A stretch of 64,000 nucleotides of DNA from positions 1,172,546 to 1,236,545 of the forward strand of contig NZ_KB910518.1 in assembly GCF_000374185.1 (NCBI RefSeq). Reading direction: 5' to 3'. Under the pieces are notes generated by a model, which ran no database searches, was not told the origin of the DNA, and worked only from the letters and a program-made list of their open reading frames with translations. How positions within the stretch are numbered: position 1 is the stretch's first letter; each line of letters opens with the position of its first letter. The stretch is from Paenibacillus sp. HW567 (GTDB taxonomy: Bacteria > Bacillota > Bacilli > Paenibacillales > Paenibacillaceae). Position numbers and translations under genes: made by a program. Of the stretch, positions 10,048-19,810 are shown in pieces.

Positions 10048-13000
10048 ATGAAAAATAATAACGAGTTGGAAAAACGGCGCTCGAAATTATCTGCTGAACA
10101 GCGCCGCCTGCTGGAGCAATGGAAGTTATCGGAGGCGGTTCCCGAATATACCATAACCTCCGGTAAGGGCAAATATGCAGGAACGGTTTCCCCGGCTCAA
10201 ATGAGACTTTGGTTTATGGACCAACTGCTTGAGGATAAGGCTGCCTATAACATGTACGCAGCAGTTCGTTTGAGAGGAGACATACAGACCGATACGATTG
10301 AATCGGCATTTCGGCATGTTGCGAATCGGCACGAGAATTTGCGCTCTAATTTTCTTGAGCAAGAAGGCCGCCCCATTGTTATTCTAGATATTCATAATCC
10401 GGTACATACGCGGCTTTATGATGATGTAAGTCCGCATGATATTCGCACCGCAGAGGAAGAGGCGCAGCGGCTGCTGCAATCCTTTATCTCTCAACCCTTT
10501 GACCTGAGCGGGGAACCTTTATTCCGAACCATGCTGATCCGCCTTGCCCCTAAAGAACACATTTTAGCGGTATGCATGCACCACATTATATCGGATGGCT
10601 GGTCGATGGGGATTTTGCTTAAAGAATGGACTACCGTCTATAATGCCCTGCTCCAAAATTCCGAGCCCAATTTACCGGAAATTCCGGTAAGCTATGCCGA
10701 CTTTGCCCATTGGCAGATAGACAAGCTGGAGTCGGGTGGATGGAGCGGCCATCTGCATTACTGGAAAACCCTTCTCTCCGGTGCTAGCAGCGCGGCTCTT
10801 ACCCCTGACAACAGACATCCGGAACGTATGGAGCACAATGGCAATGAGGTTCGGTTTGTCTTGCCGGGAGAGCTCTATAGACGGCTTGCCGAGTTCAGTG
10901 TGGGTTCAGGTCTTACTTTGTTTACTGTCCTGTTTTCTATATTCAATGTATTACTATACCGTTATACAAAAGAAACTTCAATTGTAACCGGAACGCCGAT
11001 TGCCAATCGGAATTATACCGAAATTGAAGAGATTATCGGGTATTTTGTCAATTTGCTGCCGCTACGGGTTGAGCTCGATCCGCAGATGAGTTTCCGGGAG
11101 CTTGCGGGTCGTGTGATGCAATCTTCTCAGGAAGCTTACAGCCATCAAGACTTTCCATTTGATCGGGTGATTGAGGAGCTTCAGCCGGAGCGAACCGACC
11201 AGCTTATTCCGCTTATTCGCAATCTGTTCGTATTCCAGAACCAAATGGTTCCTCCTTTGCGGCTGAACGGTATAGATACGGAATACTTGGAGTTATATAA
11301 CCATACATCAAAATCTGATCTGCTGCTGTCCATGATAGTCCGGGATGGCAGCATAGACGCTAGGTTGGAGTATGACGGACGGTTGTTTGTACCGCAGACT
11401 ATGCAGAGTTTTGCCAAACATTTTGTGCGCCTGGCTGAATCGGCAATGGAGCAACCGGATCTGCCTATTTGCCATCTTGAACTCCTGGATAAGGCCGAAC
11501 AACAGCCACAGTTCTCTCACCTAGTTGTTCAGAATACAGAGCATTTTGTTATACACCAAAAATTTGAGCAAATTGCCGCCAAATTCAGCAACCGGATTGC
11601 ACTTCAATGGGATTCAGAAGCCTGGACATATGGACAATTGGAGCAAAGGGCTAACCAAATAGCCCGTTACATCAATGGATTGGGAGTACGTCCCGGGGAA
11701 TTTGTCGGCCTGTTTATGGAACGTTCGCCTCAAGTTGTAGCTTCCATTTTAGGCATTCTCAAAGCGGGTTGCGCCTACGTTCCAATGGACCCGGCTTATC
11801 CCGAAGAGAGAATTCGCTTTATGCTGAACGACGCAGGTTGCCGTGTTATTTTGGTGGATAACCTGACCGAAGCCCGCTTGACGGCCAATTCAGATTGTTT
11901 GATTGTGAATCTGTCTTCGGCGGAAGACGCCATTACGCGATTGCCGGTCGCCTCCGTGCGGTATGACAGCAAAAGTACAGATTTGGTATATATGATCTAC
12001 ACTTCGGGATCCACCGGGGTTCCTAAAGGTGTGCTGATTGATCACGGTAATGTAAGCCGCTTATTTACTTCGACAAACGGACAATTCCATTTTGATGAAA
12101 ATGACGTGTGGTCACTGTTTCATTCCTATGCATTTGATTTTTCCGTCTGGGAAATATGGGGAGCGTTACTTCATGGAGGAAAGCTAGTTATCGTTCCAGG
12201 CCATGTAACCCGTTCCTTCGAGCTGTTCTATGAACTTATAGTCAAGGAAAAAATAACCGTGCTAAATCAAACTCCTTCCGCGTTCAAGCAGCTGTCCCAT
12301 ACGGAGGAACTGCTATGTTCGGATGACGGCGGGTCCGGTTTAAATCACCTCCGTTATGTTATTTTTGGCGGCGAAGCGCTAGAGCTGTCCTCTCTGGAAA
12401 CATGGTTGAAGCGTCATGGCGATGAATGTCCGAGGTTGATCAATATGTACGGCATTACGGAAATTACGGTTCATGCAACTTATCGCCGTATCCGAATAGA
12501 GGATCTGCAAGGCGCGTATGGTCATGTTATCGGAAATCCCTTGCGGGATATGCGAGCCTATGTGCTTGACGAATGGATGCAGATGGTTCCTGTTGGTGTA
12601 GCGGGAGAATTGTACATCGGAGGACCGGGGGTGTCGCGCGGTTACTGGAACCGTGAAGCGCTGAATCAAGGGAAGTTTATCCAAGATCCCTTTATAGCAG
12701 GTTCTATGCCACAGGAGAATTTCTGCAGGCTGTACCGTTCCGGAGATTTGGCTCGTTGGACACACGAAAATGAACTGGAATACGTGGGACGAATAGACAA
12801 TCAGGTTAAGGTCCGCGGATTCCGCATTGAGCTTGGTGAAGTGGAGACGGCTATACAGCAGAATGAAAATGTATCGCAAAATGTCGCTGTTGTGGAACAC
12901 AATCAATTTGGAGATCCGAGAATCGTGTCGTATTTCATTCCTTACGAGTACAAGTTATTGGAACTTCGCCGGGAATTGCAGAAGAAAGAACAAGTGACCA

Positions 13001-15801
13001 ACCGTTGGGAGCTGGTTTTTGACGGATATTATCAAGAGGAAAATTTTCATGAGGATAAGTCGTTTCATATTGCCGGCTGGAACGATTCCTACTCAGGAGA
13101 AGCCATTCCCGAAGTGGAAATGGAAGAATGGACAAAGGAGACGGTGGCAAGAATCAGGAGCTATCGCCCGAGACGCATTCTTGAGGTCGGATGCGGAACC
13201 GGATTGTTGCTGTTCAGGCTCGCCGCAGACTGTGAATCGTACACAGCCATTGATTTTTCGGTGCAGGCCATCGAATACCTCCGCGCTCATTTGTCGCTGC
13301 TTGGTCCAAATGCAAGCAAGGTAAAACTCTATAAAGCCAATGCCCATGACCTTGACGAACTGAATTTGGACGATATTGATATGGTCATTATCAATTCAGT
13401 TGCCCAGTACTTTCCCGATGTACAGTATTTGAATCTGGTTCTGGAAAAAGCGGCGAAAAGGCTCGGGAAAAGAGGTTGCATTTTCCTTGGGGATGTATGC
13501 GGGATGATGTTTGGGGAGATTCACCAATCGTCCGTTGCCATGAGCAAAGCAGAGCTGGACATGACCGTGGCCGACTTCAAACGCCTGGTACGGCATAGAT
13601 TGGACAGGCATAACGAACTGATGCTGGACGTATCGTATTTTACTGGACTTAGCAATACCGTTGGGGGGCTTGAATATGCTGAGTTGTTGTATAAGAGAGG
13701 CAAATTTCATCATGAAATGAACAAATATCGTTTCGATGCTGTGCTTCATAAAGGGGCTAAACCCGTGTGGGAGATTGCCGGAGAATACGACTGGAGGCAG
13801 TTGCGGGAAAAGGGAACGGATATAGTAGGGCTGTGCTTGCAGCATGAAAAGGAATGTTTTGTGATTCGAAACTTTCCTAATTCACGAATTATGACGGAAT
13901 GGAATTTTGTGCAGTGGTACAATACCGCCTATCCGCAGACCGCTATATCCGCTTATCCGGTTAAAGAGCGGCTGGAGGCGACTGGCCTTCATCAGACGCA
14001 GCTCGCCTGGGAATCGGATACTCACCTTATGGAGTGGGTGATTACGGATACGGCATCCAGAGGCTGTATTGACGCTGTCTTTTATCCGGTCAGTGGAGAG
14101 AAGCTGCTTCCTTGTTTGACACTGATCGCCGAGGCTGCCTGCGTGTTGCCCGGGGCTAACCTTCCGCTTCGGGCCAAACTGGAGGCCACAATTGAGCAGA
14201 ATATCAAAGCTTCGTTAAAGGGCCTGATTCCGGAATATATGATTCCTTCCGAATTTGTGGCTCTGGAGAGCTTTCCGTTGACTGTTAACGGGAAGATTGA
14301 CCGGAGCCAGCTTCGGTTGTTCAAACCGTACAAGGCCAAAGTTACCTCATTTGTCGAGGCTACCCGCCAAGAAGGTACAGAGATGGAGGAAATGGTCTGC
14401 AGATTATGGATGGATTTACTGGATACGGGATATGTCGGCCTTGATGAATCTTTTTTTGAAGCTGGAGGCCATTCCTTGCTTGTTGTTCAATTGATGTTTC
14501 AGATTAAAAAAGCTTTCAAAGTCCATATTCCTTTGCTGCAGCTTATGCAGGAGCCGACCGTCAGAGGGATTGCGGCTGTGATTGAGCGTGCGCTTTCGGA
14601 GCAGCCTGCAACCGTGTTTGATTTCTCCGCTGATGTTGCCCTGTCTCCAGACATTACCGCAGGCGGACTTCCTTCTGCAGCCCGCATAACAGGCTCCGCC
14701 GTTCTTCTGACGGGAGCAACGGGATTTTTTGGAGCTTTTCTGCTTCGCGAGCTATTGGAGAAAGGAGACAAGCCTGTCTATTGTCTCGTCCGGTCCTCAG
14801 GCAAGAGAGAAGGCTTACAACGTATTGTTGCCGCATTGAATCGGTATGGATGCTGGAAGGACGAGTGGGAAGAACGCATTATCGCCATCAAGGGTGACTT
14901 GGCTCTTCCCGGACTAGGGCTTGATTCTGCGGTTTATAAGGAGCTGAGCATTGCGGTCACTGAAATCTATCATAATGGCGCCGTAGTCAATTTTGCCCAG
15001 CCCTACGCATCCCTTGCTGCCGCTAATGTCGGAGGTTGTGAAGAGGTGCTTAGATTAGCTGCAACCGAAACTATAAAACCGGTTCATTTCATTTCGACGT
15101 TGTATGTTTTTTCCTTGGAAGATATAAAAAGTAAAAAAATCATTCTCGAGAACGATGTGCCGGTCTACTTACAGAGCTTACAATTGGGATATACGCAAAG
15201 CAAATGGGCGGCTGAACAACTGATGAGGGAAGCTCGTCTACGAGGCATCCCGGTCAATGTATTCCGGCTCGGGCGCATCGCCGGTGATAGCCTAACAGGG
15301 GCTTGCCAGGAGAATGACTTTTTTTGGAGATCCGTCCGCTTATGTCTTCATCTCGGCATATTTCCTGACATAGATTTTGCTTTCAATCTGATCCCTGCCG
15401 ATTTTGCGGCACAAGCAGTGATTCATCTGGCGAAGCAGGGAATGGAGAACCAGACGTATCACCTGTTAAGCCGGAATGATTATACCTTTTTTCAAGTTCT
15501 GGATGTGTTGAATAGCCGAGGCTACAGTTTTGAACTTTTACCTTGGGAACAGTGGAAATGCCGCGTGGAAGAACAAATTGAACACGGTGGCGGCTATGAG
15601 GACGCATCGGTGATGCCTTTTATTGGCGAAATGGCGGCAACGTCGGAATATCCGCAGTTCGATGCTGCCTTTACGAAATCGGCAATGGACCTGTTGTCGT
15701 TGCCCTCTGCGTTCGTTACAAATGAACTGCTGGCTTTATATATCGACTATTTTATCAACCGCGGTTTCTTCATGCCGCTGGTAAAATCTGATATGGGGTG
15801 A
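10048..15801 (+). CDS. terminal NRPS: C-A-(N-methyltransferase)-PCP-thioester reductase
   Basis: Domains of this 1917-residue protein are: condensation (HHIISDGWS near residue 178), adenylation (YTSGSTGVPKG near 651, FDFSVWE near 697), a SAM methyltransferase inserted in the adenylation domain after ELGEVE (ILEVGCGTG near 1045), carrier (GGHSLL near 1474), and an NAD(P)H thioester reductase (TGATGFFG near 1555, YTQSK near 1716). The ten-residue pocket reads D-F-W-N-I-G-M-V-H-K, the classical threonine code. The insertion point is the usual one for N-methyltransferases, so the last residue should be N-methyl-threonine. The chain should leave reductively as an aldehyde or alcohol, since no thioesterase domain is fused. 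A GTG at 10042 is possible, but ATG 10048 sits 6 bases after GGGGGA and is preferred. Confidence 0.96.
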   Translation: MKNNNELEKRRSKLSAEQRRLLEQWKLSEAVPEYTITSGKGKYAGTVSPAQMRLWFMDQLLEDKAAYNMYAAVRLRGDIQTDTIESAFRHVANRHENLRSNFLEQEGRPIVILDIHNPVHTRLYDDVSPHDIRTAEEEAQRLLQSFISQPFDLSGEPLFRTMLIRLAPKEHILAVCMHHIISDGWSMGILLKEWTTVYNALLQNSEPNLPEIPVSYADFAHWQIDKLESGGWSGHLHYWKTLLSGASSAALTPDNRHPERMEHNGNEVRFVLPGELYRRLAEFSVGSGLTLFTVLFSIFNVLLYRYTKETSIVTGTPIANRNYTEIEEIIGYFVNLLPLRVELDPQMSFRELAGRVMQSSQEAYSHQDFPFDRVIEELQPERTDQLIPLIRNLFVFQNQMVPPLRLNGIDTEYLELYNHTSKSDLLLSMIVRDGSIDARLEYDGRLFVPQTMQSFAKHFVRLAESAMEQPDLPICHLELLDKAEQQPQFSHLVVQNTEHFVIHQKFEQIAAKFSNRIALQWDSEAWTYGQLEQRANQIARYINGLGVRPGEFVGLFMERSPQVVASILGILKAGCAYVPMDPAYPEERIRFMLNDAGCRVILVDNLTEARLTANSDCLIVNLSSAEDAITRLPVASVRYDSKSTDLVYMIYTSGSTGVPKGVLIDHGNVSRLFTSTNGQFHFDENDVWSLFHSYAFDFSVWEIWGALLHGGKLVIVPGHVTRSFELFYELIVKEKITVLNQTPSAFKQLSHTEELLCSDDGGSGLNHLRYVIFGGEALELSSLETWLKRHGDECPRLINMYGITEITVHATYRRIRIEDLQGAYGHVIGNPLRDMRAYVLDEWMQMVPVGVAGELYIGGPGVSRGYWNREALNQGKFIQDPFIAGSMPQENFCRLYRSGDLARWTHENELEYVGRIDNQVKVRGFRIELGEVETAIQQNENVSQNVAVVEHNQFGDPRIVSYFIPYEYKLLELRRELQKKEQVTNRWELVFDGYYQEENFHEDKSFHIAGWNDSYSGEAIPEVEMEEWTKETVARIRSYRPRRILEVGCGTGLLLFRLAADCESYTAIDFSVQAIEYLRAHLSLLGPNASKVKLYKANAHDLDELNLDDIDMVIINSVAQYFPDVQYLNLVLEKAAKRLGKRGCIFLGDVCGMMFGEIHQSSVAMSKAELDMTVADFKRLVRHRLDRHNELMLDVSYFTGLSNTVGGLEYAELLYKRGKFHHEMNKYRFDAVLHKGAKPVWEIAGEYDWRQLREKGTDIVGLCLQHEKECFVIRNFPNSRIMTEWNFVQWYNTAYPQTAISAYPVKERLEATGLHQTQLAWESDTHLMEWVITDTASRGCIDAVFYPVSGEKLLPCLTLIAEAACVLPGANLPLRAKLEATIEQNIKASLKGLIPEYMIPSEFVALESFPLTVNGKIDRSQLRLFKPYKAKVTSFVEATRQEGTEMEEMVCRLWMDLLDTGYVGLDESFFEAGGHSLLVVQLMFQIKKAFKVHIPLLQLMQEPTVRGIAAVIERALSEQPATVFDFSADVALSPDITAGGLPSAARITGSAVLLTGATGFFGAFLLRELLEKGDKPVYCLVRSSGKREGLQRIVAALNRYGCWKDEWEERIIAIKGDLALPGLGLDSAVYKELSIAVTEIYHNGAVVNFAQPYASLAAANVGGCEEVLRLAATETIKPVHFISTLYVFSLEDIKSKKIILENDVPVYLQSLQLGYTQSKWAAEQLMREARLRGIPVNVFRLGRIAGDSLTGACQENDFFWRSVRLCLHLGIFPDIDFAFNLIPADFAAQAVIHLAKQGMENQTYHLLSRNDYTFFQVLDVLNSRGYSFELLPWEQWKCRVEEQIEHGGGYEDASVMPFIGEMAATSEYPQFDAAFTKSAMDLLSLPSAFVTNELLALYIDYFINRGFFMPLVKSDMG

Positions 15802-15806
15802 TTTTT

Positions 15807-16616
15807 ATGACTAAATTGGCAATGGATGAAGAGAAAATGAAACGTTTGATTGAACGGATGAAAGGCCAGATGGACATTAGCTGGGCCAAGGAAGAGGGAA
15901 TGCTTGAACGCTTTGGTGTGCAAGACGGGCACTCGATTCTTGAGGTGGGGAGCGGTCCAGGTTTTATTACCGATCAGTTGGCGCAGCTCTATCCCAGCAG
16001 TCAGATAACGTCTATCGAGATTGAACCATATTTCGCTGCATTTGCCAGTTCGCATCTCGCTCCAAAATGGGGTGAGCGGGTGAAAGTTCTAGTGGATGAC
16101 ATCGCCCAGCCGCAGAAGACAAGTATAGGCGCATACGACGTAGCAATTGTTCGCCTTGTGCTCCAGCATTTGTCTGATCCCGGGAAAGCGGTTGACCAGT
16201 TGTTCCGCTTGCTGAAGCCAGGAGGGAAACTCATCGTTCTGGATGTGGACGACACTGTATGGGGGATTATCGATCCTGTATTCCCTGAGCTGGGTTTTGT
16301 TATGAACCAGCACGCCAAAGAACAATCGACCGAGGGCGGAAATCGTTTTATCGGCCGCAAGTTATGGAGATTATTGCGCAGTTCGGGATTTGAGCGGCTT
16401 GATTTGCAAATGATTGCATCGCATAGCGACGAATTAGGAGTTCAAGCTTTTCTCCCCCAAACGGACCCGGATGAAATGAGGACCATGGTAAGCAGCGGCT
16501 TTATTACAGAAGCAGAATTGGAAGCTGTGCAAAGAGGGGTTCAAACCTTTTTGGAAACCCCGGATGCCTTTGTGATGCTGCTAATGCTGGCCGTTTACGG
16601 AGAAAAGCCCCTTTAA
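15807..16616 (+). CDS. class I SAM-dependent methyltransferase
   Basis: This 269-residue soluble enzyme has the Rossmann SAM-binding motif ILEVGSGPGF near residue 43, an acidic end to strand 2 (IEIEPYF) and the LLKPGGKL motif of strand 5, typical of class I methyltransferases acting on small molecules. It lies directly after the terminal NRPS, with the cluster's transport genes behind it, so O- or N-methylation of the product is the likely role; the substrate cannot be read from sequence. A GTG at 15798 is in frame, but ATG 15807 follows GGGGTG at about 7 bases and is preferred. The spacing from the NRPS stop (5 bases) indicates one transcript. Confidence 0.88.
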   Translation: MTKLAMDEEKMKRLIERMKGQMDISWAKEEGMLERFGVQDGHSILEVGSGPGFITDQLAQLYPSSQITSIEIEPYFAAFASSHLAPKWGERVKVLVDDIAQPQKTSIGAYDVAIVRLVLQHLSDPGKAVDQLFRLLKPGGKLIVLDVDDTVWGIIDPVFPELGFVMNQHAKEQSTEGGNRFIGRKLWRLLRSSGFERLDLQMIASHSDELGVQAFLPQTDPDEMRTMVSSGFITEAELEAVQRGVQTFLETPDAFVMLLMLAVYGEKPL

Positions 16617-16638
16617 TAAAATCCGGAGGATACCGTTC

Positions 16639-17829
16639 ATGGGAAAAATAACTGGTTTGAATTCGTCGCTGCGCTTATTGCTGGTTGTCGTATTGATCTA
16701 TAATTTGGCGATTTGGCTGGACCTTGTGACCACACTGAACTACTGGGGGTTTGCTCAAAACTCCACCCCTCTTGGACTTGGTGTTCTTGTCATGAGTTTT
16801 TCCGGTTCCATGGGGATAGCCGGCACGCTGCTGAACGGACATATCAGAAAAGGCTACCGCTTTATGCTGGTTATCGCTTCGGTGGGTTGTGCTGTGGGCA
16901 TCGCTGTTTATCCGTTATTCTCTTCGCTGGCTACCGGCATTATCCCGATCCTGCTCAAAGGTGGGCTTATTGGCTTGATGGCCGCCACACACAATGCATG
17001 CATGGAGCGTTTAAGCGAAGAAGACGAGTTTAAAAAAGTCGACAATACGTTCGAATGGTGGGCGGCTGTAATGAAATTTGCCGGCCCATTGGTGGCTGTA
17101 ATGGTGGTTTCAGATAAATCGTGGGCTTTTTCTATACACATGTCTTCAGCCTTATACGTGTTTGCTGCTGTGGCGGCCTTGTTCCTGCCGCGGATAATAG
17201 GTGAGGAAGCTTCAGCCCATAAGGAAAGCAAGGCAGAACAGAATTTGGAACCGTCCTATTTAGTATTGGGACTGGTGGTGCTGGGGGCGATGTCTTTTTT
17301 CGTTACAGTTGGCGATTCACAGCTTGTTGTTCTATTCAGGGATATATATATGTGGACAAATGCAGTACCTGTGGCTTTGGTAATGGCGTCAGCCGGTATA
17401 GGCACATTTCTTGTTCGTCTTTGGAAAGAGTCTCCGAATAGTTCATCATTATCTATTGTATGGGTCGGAATTTCCTGCGGGGCCCTTGCAGTTGTTTTTC
17501 TGATCTTAACCAGAGGGATTATGGCAGAGATCCCGTTAATCTGGCTGCTGCTGCTCTTTTTGGTAGCCGGGGGATTCTGGCAAACGGGATTTATGTCTTT
17601 TCTTCGCAAAATTGCTGATAATACAGCCTTTGCCGCTACATTCGGATTAGTGATGGCCTCGACCTATATTTTAGGTCCATTGTTTGGCGGAGCAGGGGTA
17701 TCCATGCTTGGGATCTATCAAGTATTCAGCATTGCTGGCTTGTGCCTGCTTGGATTTGCTGTCGTGTTTGGCGTAGTCTATGCATCGCGTCAAGCCCGTT
17801 CATCGAAGATAAAAGCGAAGAGGGGATGA
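16639..17829 (+). CDS. MFS-type transporter, first of a related pair
   Basis: This 396-residue polytopic membrane protein has about 10-12 hydrophobic segments spread over its length, in the pattern of the major facilitator superfamily. A good Shine-Dalgarno (CCGGAGGA) precedes ATG 16639. Near residue 225 it carries GDSQLVVLFRDI, which is closely matched by TDSQLVVLVREI at the same relative place in the next gene. The two are therefore likely paralogs, though this copy is more diverged: charged loops typical of MFS motif A are hard to find. Position inside the biosynthetic operon suggests export of the product or self-protection; direction and substrate are inferences. Confidence 0.8.
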   Translation: MGKITGLNSSLRLLLVVVLIYNLAIWLDLVTTLNYWGFAQNSTPLGLGVLVMSFSGSMGIAGTLLNGHIRKGYRFMLVIASVGCAVGIAVYPLFSSLATGIIPILLKGGLIGLMAATHNACMERLSEEDEFKKVDNTFEWWAAVMKFAGPLVAVMVVSDKSWAFSIHMSSALYVFAAVAALFLPRIIGEEASAHKESKAEQNLEPSYLVLGLVVLGAMSFFVTVGDSQLVVLFRDIYMWTNAVPVALVMASAGIGTFLVRLWKESPNSSSLSIVWVGISCGALAVVFLILTRGIMAEIPLIWLLLLFLVAGGFWQTGFMSFLRKIADNTAFAATFGLVMASTYILGPLFGGAGVSMLGIYQVFSIAGLCLLGFAVVFGVVYASRQARSSKIKAKRG

Positions 17830-17834
17830 CGATC

Positions 17835-19103
17835 ATGGATACGACCAATTCAAGTTTGTTTCGCAACAGAAATGCTCTTTATTTATTCACGTCCCAGATT
17901 TTTTCCTGTATCGGAGACGGAGTATGCTTGCTAGCGATTCTGACCTTGTTTGGAATGCAAAAAGAAGCTTCACCTATGGAGATGGCTTTTGTTACCTTGT
18001 CGCTCGGTTTGCCGTTTGTATTGTTTGGTCCGCTGACCGGTGTGCTTGCTGATAAATTCGATCGCAAGAAACTGATGATTTTATCCGATTTGTGTCGCTG
18101 CGCCATTATGCTTGTGGTAGTGTTCTGCACGGATAAGGTATGGCTGTTGTATGTTTTGTTTTTTTTGAAAGGCTCTTTTGAGTCGTTGTTTACTCCGGCT
18201 AAGAACGGAAAATTAAAGGAATATGTTCGGATGGAGCAGATGGAGCAGGCGGTAAGCATAACTACGGTCATTGATTTCGGCTCAAAAATCATCGGACCGG
18301 CTGTCGGGGGCATCCTTGTGGCGTCGCTTGGCGTAAACGTAGCTTTCTATATCAATGCGGCTACATTTCTGTTGTCTGCATTGTTCCTGTTCGGATTGGG
18401 GAAACGTACGACTCCTGAAGATACCATAAATGAAGTAGCCGGGAAAGAACCCTTTTTCTCTCTTTTCAAGGACGGACTGGCTTTTATCCGAAATAACATC
18501 GCGCTATTCTACGGTCTCATTGCTTTCAGTATTGCGATGTTCGTATTGACATTGACTGACAGCCAGTTGGTTGTGTTGGTACGTGAAATTCCTCACGTTC
18601 CCGCTTCGTTGTTTGGCATGGTCATGGGGGCTGTTGGACTTGGAACGCTGGTTGTCGCCGGGTTATTGTCGCAGCTAAAGATACGCAGCGCTATTTTATT
18701 CATGACTGCCGGATGTTTGGGGGTAGGGTTGTCCTTTTTCCTAATTACCCTGTTTACAGAACGTGCCCTAGGGGGCGTGTGGTTCTGGTATCTGCTGCTC
18801 GGTTTGCTGGGTGGAGCTTTTGCCGCCCTTGTTTTTGTACCTTTTCAAACTATGGCCCAAAAGATAACTCCTGAGTCTCTGACCAGCCGGGTTTTTGGGG
18901 TAATTGGCAGTTTGAGCACACTTGCCACTATTATCGGCCCACTTTTGGGTGGCATATTAATTCAGGCCTACGGTGTATTTACGATCTTCTATGTTTCCAG
19001 TGTACTTCTCGTCATCACAAGTATCGTCTTGCTGGGCATCTCATATGTTGAAAAGGGGAAACAAATGACCAGGCTGGAAGAGAAGGTGAGTGATAAAGGA
19101 TGA
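17835..19103 (+). CDS. MFS transporter, second of a related pair
   Basis: This 422-residue membrane protein has about twelve hydrophobic segments. After the second segment it shows the MFS motif A-like loop GVLADKFDRKKLM (near residue 73), and its first half (SLFRNRNALYLFTSQIFS) resembles macrolide-efflux-type MFS exporters of Firmicutes. The frame also has ATG 17826 overlapping the previous stop, but AGGGG lies directly against that codon; ATG 17835 is 9 bases away and is preferred. TDSQLVVLVREI near residue 240 matches the upstream MFS protein. The end overlaps the thioesterase start. Most likely role: efflux of the cluster product. Confidence 0.88.
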   Translation: MDTTNSSLFRNRNALYLFTSQIFSCIGDGVCLLAILTLFGMQKEASPMEMAFVTLSLGLPFVLFGPLTGVLADKFDRKKLMILSDLCRCAIMLVVVFCTDKVWLLYVLFFLKGSFESLFTPAKNGKLKEYVRMEQMEQAVSITTVIDFGSKIIGPAVGGILVASLGVNVAFYINAATFLLSALFLFGLGKRTTPEDTINEVAGKEPFFSLFKDGLAFIRNNIALFYGLIAFSIAMFVLTLTDSQLVVLVREIPHVPASLFGMVMGAVGLGTLVVAGLLSQLKIRSAILFMTAGCLGVGLSFFLITLFTERALGGVWFWYLLLGLLGGAFAALVFVPFQTMAQKITPESLTSRVFGVIGSLSTLATIIGPLLGGILIQAYGVFTIFYVSSVLLVITSIVLLGISYVEKGKQMTRLEEKVSDKG

Positions 19104-19810
19104 AGTTATTTTGTCTCCCCTATGCGGGGGGCTCCGCTTCTTCCATTTACTCGCAATGGAAAAAACCTCTTTCTAACCAAGGGATAGAAGTGGTGCCTAT
19201 TGAACTTCCTGGCAGGGGACGAAGAATGGGAGAAACATTGCTTACCGATCTGAACGAAATGGCGGTGGACGGCTGCAGCACCATTTGCAAGCTTGCCACT
19301 CATGAGCCGTACGGCATATTTGGTTACAGCATGGGCGCATTGCTGGCATACGAGATTTATTATCTGCTAAAGGGACGGGGAATCCCAGAACCCGTGCAAA
19401 TGTTTTTTGCCGCTAAATCCCCGCCCGATTATCCTGGCAACTACCTGATACATGATCTGCCGGATGAAGCTTTCAAGCAGGAAATCTACAAACTTGAGGG
19501 AACTCCAGCCTTGGCCTTGGACGATCCCAATTTGTCGGCTATATTACTCCCGGTGCTGCGCGCTGATTACATGGCCTTGGAGAATTACGTGTTTCAGCCG
19601 CGTAAGGAAAAATTGCAGGGCGTTGTTTCTGTTCTGTATGGCATCGACGATTCGATAACAAAATCCAACATTGACGGATGGAGCAGGCATACGTCGGCCC
19701 GATGCCAATTTCATGCTTTTCATGGAGGCCATTTCTTTATTAAAGATGCGCCTGCTATTCTGAATGCCGTCAGTACAATGTCTACAGCAAAAATGGAGGG
19801 GGATTCATGA
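19100..19810 (+). CDS. type II thioesterase (GrsT/SrfAD family)
   Basis: This 236-residue alpha/beta hydrolase starts with the family signature LFCLPYAGGSAS, has the nucleophile serine at about residue 77 in GYSMGA, an Asp in YGIDDSI, and the catalytic His in FHGGHFF near the end. Free thioesterases of this family act in trans on NRPS/PKS lines. They remove misprimed acyl groups from carrier domains rather than releasing the product. That fits here, because release is assigned to the reductase domain. The start (ATGA) overlaps the MFS stop and the end overlaps the ABC ATPase start, so it is translated as part of the same operon. Confidence 0.95.
   Translation: MKLFCLPYAGGSASSIYSQWKKPLSNQGIEVVPIELPGRGRRMGETLLTDLNEMAVDGCSTICKLATHEPYGIFGYSMGALLAYEIYYLLKGRGIPEPVQMFFAAKSPPDYPGNYLIHDLPDEAFKQEIYKLEGTPALALDDPNLSAILLPVLRADYMALENYVFQPRKEKLQGVVSVLYGIDDSITKSNIDGWSRHTSARCQFHAFHGGHFFIKDAPAILNAVSTMSTAKMEGDS

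Noticed and set aside
13150-14250. Possible separate methyltransferase gene inside the last NRPS
   Set aside because: The frame is continuous with the adenylation domain on both sides; it is an inserted N-methyltransferase domain.
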